Of a stretch of 64,000 nucleotides of DNA, positions 59,421 to 64,000 are shown piece by piece. The notes beneath the pieces are model-generated. The model saw only the letters and a program-made list of their open reading frames with translations, ran no database searches and was not told where the DNA came from. The position numbers and the translations under genes were made by a program. The stretch comes from RBG-13-68-16 sp050018455 (GTDB lineage Bacteria; Acidobacteriota; Thermoanaerobaculia; Thermoanaerobaculales; Thermoanaerobaculaceae). The stretch covers positions 17,010-81,009 of the forward strand of contig JBEKAA010000022.1 of the NCBI GenBank assembly GCA_050018455.1, in the 5' to 3' direction. How positions within the stretch are numbered: the first letter of the stretch is position 1; every line of letters starts with the position of its first letter.

Positions 59421-59510
59421 GCATGGGAGACTTCAAGTTGGGTCCTGCCCGAGTCCTGCATGCCTCGCTCCAGTTTCTACCACTGGTGAGCAGAGCGTCG
59501 GAGCAGTGAC

Positions 59511-60629
59511 GTGATCGGCATGTTCACCGTGGCGGCCCGCGACGGCGGCACCGGCGCTCGCGCCGGGGAGCTCGTCACCGCGCACGGCGTCGTCCGCACG
59601 CCGGCTTTCATGCCGGTCGGTACCGCGGCGAGCGTGAAGGGCATCGCGCCCTGGGAACTCGAGCGCCTCGCGCCCGAGATGGTGCTCGCCAACACCTACC
59701 ACCTCCTGTTGCGTCCCGGCGTGGACGTCATCGAGAAGACCGGGGGGCTGCACCGCTTCATGGGCTGGGACGGTCCGATCCTCACGGACTCGGGCGGTTT
59801 CCAGGTGTTCTCCCTCGCCGAGCGGCGCCGGTACGACGACGACGGGGTCACTTTCCGCTCGCACATCGACGGCTCCGAGTTACGGCTCACACCCGAGGGT
59901 TGCGTGGAGGCGCAAAGCCGCCTCGGCGTGGACGTGGCGATGGCGCTCGACGTGTGTCCGGCGCTCCCTTCTAGCCATGAGGAGCTCGAACGGGCGGTAG
60001 CGATGACATCGCGCTGGGCGGCCCGCTGCCGCGCGGCGCTGCGGCCGGGCGGACCGGCCCTCCTCTTCGGGATCGCGCAGGGCGGGCTCGAGGGCGACCT
60101 CCGGCGCCGGTCGGCCGAGGAGCTCGCGGCCGTCGGCTTCGACGGCTACGCGCTCGGAGGCTTCTCGGTGGGCGAGCCTCCGGCAGCGATGTGGGAGGCG
60201 GTTGCTGTTGCGGCGCCCTTGCTCCCGGCCGAAAAGCCGAGGTACCTCATGGGCGTCGGCACGCCGCGCGACATCGTCCACGCCGTGGCGGCCGGCTGCG
60301 ATCTCTTCGACTGCGTCATCCCGACCCGCAACGCCCGCAACGGGCTGCTCCATACCTCGCGCGGGCCGGTCGTGCTCAAGAACGCCCGCTGGAAGTGGTC
60401 CCAGGAGCCGCCCGATCCGGCCTGCGACTGCGCCACCTGCAGGCGATGCTCGCTCGCGTACCTTCGGCATCTGTACCTGGCGCGGGAGGCGGCCGTCGTG
60501 GTCCTCGCGACCGTCCACAACCTGCACTTCTACCTGTCCTTGATGAGAAGGGTTCGTTGGGCTATCATGACCGGCCGCTTTGCCGGGCGTCGCGCGGAGC
60601 TTCTCGCAACGGGGTCCGCAGAGGGCTGA
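59511..60629 (+). CDS. tgt: Queuine tRNA-ribosyltransferase
   Basis: Exchanges G34 for preQ1 (bacteria) in GUN tRNAs. 372 residues: PAFMPVGTAASVKGI, LANTYHLLLRPG, LTDSGGFQVFSLA (catalytic Asp-Ser-Gly-Gly), GIAQGGLEGDLR, DCVIPTRNARNG (nucleophile Asp) and zinc ligands CDCATCRRCS with His further on. GTG start; an ATG three codons later is an alternative. Operon with yajC-secD-secF, a widely conserved order. Confidence 0.95.
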   Translation: MIGMFTVAARDGGTGARAGELVTAHGVVRTPAFMPVGTAASVKGIAPWELERLAPEMVLANTYHLLLRPGVDVIEKTGGLHRFMGWDGPILTDSGGFQVFSLAERRRYDDDGVTFRSHIDGSELRLTPEGCVEAQSRLGVDVAMALDVCPALPSSHEELERAVAMTSRWAARCRAALRPGGPALLFGIAQGGLEGDLRRRSAEELAAVGFDGYALGGFSVGEPPAAMWEAVAVAAPLLPAEKPRYLMGVGTPRDIVHAVAAGCDLFDCVIPTRNARNGLLHTSRGPVVLKNARWKWSQEPPDPACDCATCRRCSLAYLRHLYLAREAAVVVLATVHNLHFYLSLMRRVRWAIMTGRFAGRRAELLATGSAEG

Positions 60630-60644
60630 GGACGAGGGAAGGCC

Positions 60645-60953
60645 ATGGACACAAAGAATCCGCTCATTCAGTTTCTGCCGTTCCTGGTCATATTCGGGAT
60701 CTTCTACCTGCTGCTCATCATGCCGATGAGGAAGCGGCAGAAGAAACACCAGGAGCTGCTGTCCAAGCTCACGAAGGGCGACCGCGTGATCACGAACGGC
60801 GGGATCTTCGGCACCGTCGTGGAGGTGGATGGCGACGTGCTCACGCTCCGCATCGGCGAACCGAAGGTCGACATCAAGGTGGCCCGTTCCGCCGTTGCCG
60901 GTCTCGCCAAGGACGCGGCGACCGTCGATCTCAGCGCCAGCGAGCCGAAGTAG
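60645..60953 (+). CDS. yajC: Preprotein translocase accessory subunit YajC
   Basis: 102 residues: one membrane helix (PFLVIFGIFYLLLIMPMRKR) followed by the cytoplasmic KLTKGDRVITNGGIFGTVVE domain. Part of the SecDF-YajC complex. 15 nt after tgt; GGGAAGGCC before the ATG. Confidence 0.95.
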   Translation: MDTKNPLIQFLPFLVIFGIFYLLLIMPMRKRQKKHQELLSKLTKGDRVITNGGIFGTVVEVDGDVLTLRIGEPKVDIKVARSAVAGLAKDAATVDLSASEPK

Positions 60954-60962
60954 GAGGATGCG

Positions 60963-62522
60963 ATGAAGGGCAAACTCGCGTGGCGCTGGGGGCTCATCTT
61001 CGTGGTGACGGTGTTCGCCGTCTATTTCATGCTGCCGATCGACAAGCGGATCCACCTCGGGCTGGACCTCAAGGGCGGTATCCACCTCGTGCTCCAGGTG
61101 AACACCCAGGACGCGGTCCGGGCCGAGGTCGATGACGCCATGGAGCGTGTCCGCGGCGACCTGGCCGAGAAGGGTTTCGCTCCGACCGCGCTCCAGAGGG
61201 CTCAGGAAGGCAACGGGTTCCAGTTCAAGCCCGCGCCCAACACGACCGGCAAGGTGCTCGACAAGGTGATCGACGACCGCCTCGCGGAGTTCAAGGTGTC
61301 GCGCGGTGTCGAGGTCACGGCGACCCTCAAACCCGAAGTGGTCCGGGCCATCAAGGACATGGCGGTGCGCCAGGGGCTCGAGACGATCCGCAACCGCGTG
61401 GACCAGTTCGGCGTGGCGGAGCCGGTCATCCAGCGCCAGGGCATCGAGGGCGACCGCATCGTGGTGCAGCTCCCCGGCGTCGACGACCCCACGCGAGTCA
61501 AGGACCTGATCCGCTCGACCGCGTTCCTCGAGATCAAGCCGGTCGTGCGCGTCGCTCCGACGGAGGAGGCGCTGCTGGCGACCTCCGGCGGGCAGGCGCC
61601 CGAGGACTCCGAGGTCATCTCCGGCGACATCGAGGACCTCGAGGGGAGGGTCTCCGGCAAGGAGTACTACCTCCTCAAGAAGGCATCGGTGATCTCGGGC
61701 CGCGACCTCCGCAACGCGCGCAGGTCGCAGGATTCGTACGGCCAGCCGGCCGTCAGTTTCACGCTGAACCCCGAGGGGGCCAACAAGTTCGGGTCGTACA
61801 CCTCGGCCCACATCGGCGACCGCATGGCGATCGTGCTCGACAACAAGGTGCGCTCCGCCCCGGTGATCCGAGGACACATCTCGGACTCCGGGATCATCGA
61901 GGGGAACTTCACGGTCCAGGGGGCCGAGGACCTCTCGCTGGTGCTGCGCGCCGGCGCGCTCCCGGCGTCCATCAACTATCTGGAGGAGCGGACCGTCGGC
62001 CCGAGCCTCGGGCGCGACTCGGTCAACCGCGGCTTGACGGCCGGCCTCGTCGGCCTGGTCCTGGTCGCGGCGTTCATGCTCGTCTACTACAGGGGCGCGG
62101 GCATCAACGCCAACGTCGCACTCGTGCTCAACGCGATCCTCCTGCTGGGCGCGATCGGCGCGCTCAAGGCGACCCTCACCCTCCCGGGCATCGCGGGCGT
62201 GATCCTCACGATAGGCATGGCGGTCGACTCGAACGTGCTCGTGTTCGAGCGCATCCGTGAGGAGCTCGAGCTCGGCAAGACGGTCCGGAACGCGGTGGCG
62301 CTCGGGTTCTCGCGGGCGTTCGCGACGATCATCGACACGCACGTGACCACGATCGTCTCGGCGATGTTCCTGTTCCAGTTCGGCACCGGTCCGATCAAGG
62401 GGTTCGCGGTCACGCTCACCATCGGCCTCGCAATCTCGATGTTCACCGCGGTGTTCGTGTCCAGGACGATCTTCGAGACCGAGCTGTCCCGGCGGGCTCA
62501 GGCCAAGACGCTGTCGATTTAG
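60963..62522 (+). CDS. secD: Protein translocase subunit SecD
   Basis: 519 residues. First membrane helix, DLKGGIHLVLQV, large periplasmic P1 domain, RNRVDQFGVAEPVIQRQG, then five further helices with IGMAVDSNVLVFERIREEL (proton-channel Asp) typical of RND-type SecD. Uses the proton gradient to pull exported proteins. AGGAGGATGCG before the ATG. Confidence 0.97.
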   Translation: MKGKLAWRWGLIFVVTVFAVYFMLPIDKRIHLGLDLKGGIHLVLQVNTQDAVRAEVDDAMERVRGDLAEKGFAPTALQRAQEGNGFQFKPAPNTTGKVLDKVIDDRLAEFKVSRGVEVTATLKPEVVRAIKDMAVRQGLETIRNRVDQFGVAEPVIQRQGIEGDRIVVQLPGVDDPTRVKDLIRSTAFLEIKPVVRVAPTEEALLATSGGQAPEDSEVISGDIEDLEGRVSGKEYYLLKKASVISGRDLRNARRSQDSYGQPAVSFTLNPEGANKFGSYTSAHIGDRMAIVLDNKVRSAPVIRGHISDSGIIEGNFTVQGAEDLSLVLRAGALPASINYLEERTVGPSLGRDSVNRGLTAGLVGLVLVAAFMLVYYRGAGINANVALVLNAILLLGAIGALKATLTLPGIAGVILTIGMAVDSNVLVFERIREELELGKTVRNAVALGFSRAFATIIDTHVTTIVSAMFLFQFGTGPIKGFAVTLTIGLAISMFTAVFVSRTIFETELSRRAQAKTLSI

Positions 62523-62531
62523 GGGGACGCA

Positions 62532-63698
62532 ATGCGCTTCTTTCACGGCACCAAGATCCGCTTCATGGAGTACCGCTGGCACTGGATCATCGCGTCCACG
62601 ATCCTGAACCTCGTCGCGATCGTGCTGATCTTCGTCGGCCCCGGCTTCAAGTACGGCGTGGACTTCGCGGGCGGCACGCAGCTCACCCTCAAGTTCAAGG
62701 CGGAGCCCGATCTCGGGCGCGTCCGCAAGGCGCTCGAAGCTCTCAACCTGGGCGACGTGTCGATCCAGCGCTTCGACGAGGCGGCGCTGCACCAGATCCT
62801 CGTGCACATGCAGAACCCCAAGGGCCAGGAGGGCGACTTCACCGCCCGCATGCTGCAGGCTCTGCAGAAGGAGTTCGGCGGCGGCACGGGCCAGCTCGAG
62901 ATCAACCTCCAGGGCTCCGACGCGTTGCGTGACGGGCTCGCCCAGGCCGACCCGGACATGGTCGGCGGCTCGTTCGACGAGCGGCGCGCGCACTACAAGC
63001 CCATGTCGGACGAGGTCCTCGAGCTCCGCAAGCGGGTCGGCATCATCGGCGGCGTGGACGACCTGCGCTCCCTCGCCCCGCTCTCGCCGGGCGTGAAGAG
63101 CTACCTGTCCGCGAGCGCCCACTTCGGAGAGTTCGCGCTGCTGGCGGCGGAGAACGTCGGCCCGGTGGTCGGGAAGGACCTGCGCGAGAAGGCGATCTAC
63201 GCGGTGGGGTTCTCGCTCCTCGGGATGCTCGTCTACATCTGGTTCCGCTTCAAGCTCCAGTACGGGATCGGCGCGATCGTGGCGAACTTCCACGACACGC
63301 TGATCACGCTCGGCGCCCTCGTTCTCACCAAGCGGCCGATCAACCTGCCGACCATCGCGGCTCTCCTCACGCTGGTTGGCTACTCGACCAACGACACGGT
63401 CGTCATCTTCGACCGGATCCGCGAGCGGCTGAAGCTGGAGCGAGGCAAGCCGCTCATCACCGTCATGGACGAGGCGATCAACGCCACCCTCTCGAGGACG
63501 ATCATCACCTCGGGCCTGACGTGGGCGGTGGTGCTGGCTCTCTTCATCTTCGGCGGCGACGTGATCAACACGTTCGCCTTCGTGCTGGTGATCGGCATCG
63601 TCGTGGGCACGTACTCGTCGATGTACATCGCGTCCCCGATCGCACTCGGCATGTCGAACTGGCTCGACAAGCGCAAGGTGGCCCGTCGTCGGAGGTAG
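62532..63698 (+). CDS. secF: Protein translocase subunit SecF
   Basis: 388 residues. KYGVDFAGGTQLTLKF in the N-terminal part, six helices, and GYSTNDTVVIFDRIRERL, the SecF signature with the conserved Asp. The periplasmic part is longer than in E. coli SecF (323 residues), with an insertion around residues 75-190. 9 nt after secD; AGGGGGACGC before the ATG. Confidence 0.96.
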   Translation: MRFFHGTKIRFMEYRWHWIIASTILNLVAIVLIFVGPGFKYGVDFAGGTQLTLKFKAEPDLGRVRKALEALNLGDVSIQRFDEAALHQILVHMQNPKGQEGDFTARMLQALQKEFGGGTGQLEINLQGSDALRDGLAQADPDMVGGSFDERRAHYKPMSDEVLELRKRVGIIGGVDDLRSLAPLSPGVKSYLSASAHFGEFALLAAENVGPVVGKDLREKAIYAVGFSLLGMLVYIWFRFKLQYGIGAIVANFHDTLITLGALVLTKRPINLPTIAALLTLVGYSTNDTVVIFDRIRERLKLERGKPLITVMDEAINATLSRTIITSGLTWAVVLALFIFGGDVINTFAFVLVIGIVVGTYSSMYIASPIALGMSNWLDKRKVARRRR

Positions 63699-63761
63699 AG
63701 ACAGGGGACTGGGGACACCCAGGCAAACCCACGGAGCCGGCTCTGCCGGCTCCGTTCCCCC

Positions 63762-64000
63762 CAGTGGACAGTCGACAGTTCACAGTCGACAGTTGACAGT
63801 CAGAAGCCAACAGCCGACAGCCGACAGCCGACAGCTGACAGTTGACAGTTGACAGTTGACAGTTGACAGTCGACAGTCAGTAGCCAACAGCCAACAGCCA
63901 ACAGCCAACAGCCAACAGCCAACAGCCAACAGCCAACAGCCAACAGCCAACAGCCAACAGCCAACAGCCAACAGCCAACAGCCAACAGCCAACAGCCAAC
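63762..64000. repeat. Long heptad array at the right edge of the window
   Basis: CAGTCGACAGTTCACAGTCG and CAGTTGA units, then CAGCCGA, then about 16 perfect uninterrupted GCCAACA (CAGCCAA) copies from 63883 to the edge. Right arms, if any, lie outside the window. A short hairpin GGAGCCGG-CTCTG-CCGGCTCC (63735-63755) precedes it after secF, a possible terminator. Confidence 0.9.

Noticed and set aside
59880..63293. A very long open frame on the minus strand opposite tgt, yajC, secD and secF
   Set aside because: High GC keeps the antisense frame open. Its composition (many Asp, His, Arg, Glu) has no domain, and the plus-strand genes are certain.
63780..63992. Frames encoding VGCWLLAVGCWLL repeats
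   Set aside because: Pure translation of the CAGCCAA array; no ribosome-binding site or family.

Overview
The window is GC-rich bacterial chromosome, with genes on both strands in short blocks. Lipid A and outer-membrane functions (an ArnT/ArnB/ArnC/ArnD set, an LpxH-like phosphoesterase, a LolA-like carrier) show a diderm, Gram-negative-type cell. Ferredoxin-dependent 2-oxoacid oxidoreductase, two-subunit class I fumarase and saccharopine-pathway genes, together with codon use and general gene style, would fit Acidobacteriota or a neighbouring deep lineage. This placement is an inference; no rRNA is present. No tRNA, rRNA, CRISPR or intact prophage was seen.

Layout. 1-9430: a cyclic-nucleotide sensor (cut by the left edge), murI, a HIT protein, a cation/proton antiporter with a UspA protein, dCMP deaminase-pfkA-trmB, and larC with a DUF2721 protein. 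9760-13370: an NDUFA9-like SDR and an LpxH-like phosphoesterase, divergent, then a receiver protein with six 29-residue repeats. 13550-21370: the L-Ara4N lipid A modification cluster, arnB-arnC-arnA(formyltransferase)-arnA(decarboxylase)-arnD on the minus strand with arnT divergent. 21990-27420: a GNAT enzyme, the korDABC operon and fumarase alpha/beta. 27500-33180: transporters and housekeeping genes (tag, efpL, queA), a nucleotidyltransferase plus small partner pair, and an aconitase-type gene remnant. 33330-37870: pepF, sppA and a VOC protein. 38250-40530: a small accessory islet with a MazEF-type toxin-antitoxin pair, a frameshifted membrane protein and a HEPN-like protein. 41050-49900: recA, a quinone oxidoreductase, a sigma54 activator, pyrE, membrane proteins, and a bacterial lysine-ketoglutarate reductase / saccharopine dehydrogenase pair. 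50310-63700: infC (likely ATC start), transporters, fmt-rsmB, HU, a nucleoside kinase, cysE, lolA, and tgt-yajC-secD-secF.

The most unusual property is in the intergenic DNA. Nearly every larger gap holds an inverted-repeat array built from a few interchangeable modules of 7- or 8-nt units (AAAGGTC-type, CAGYYNA-type, GTTCGAAG-type, CAGAGGGG-type), nested around a loop, always with the purine/G-rich arm first. Three copies also share the loop sequence. A 280-bp element with 22-bp terminal inverted repeats has inserted into one array, flanked by an exact 103-bp direct duplication. A second family of roughly 175-bp imperfect palindromes occurs three times, once nested inside a heptad array. A recurring promoter style, with a TANNNT hexamer 6-8 nt before a start codon that lacks a Shine-Dalgarno, suggests frequent leaderless transcription.
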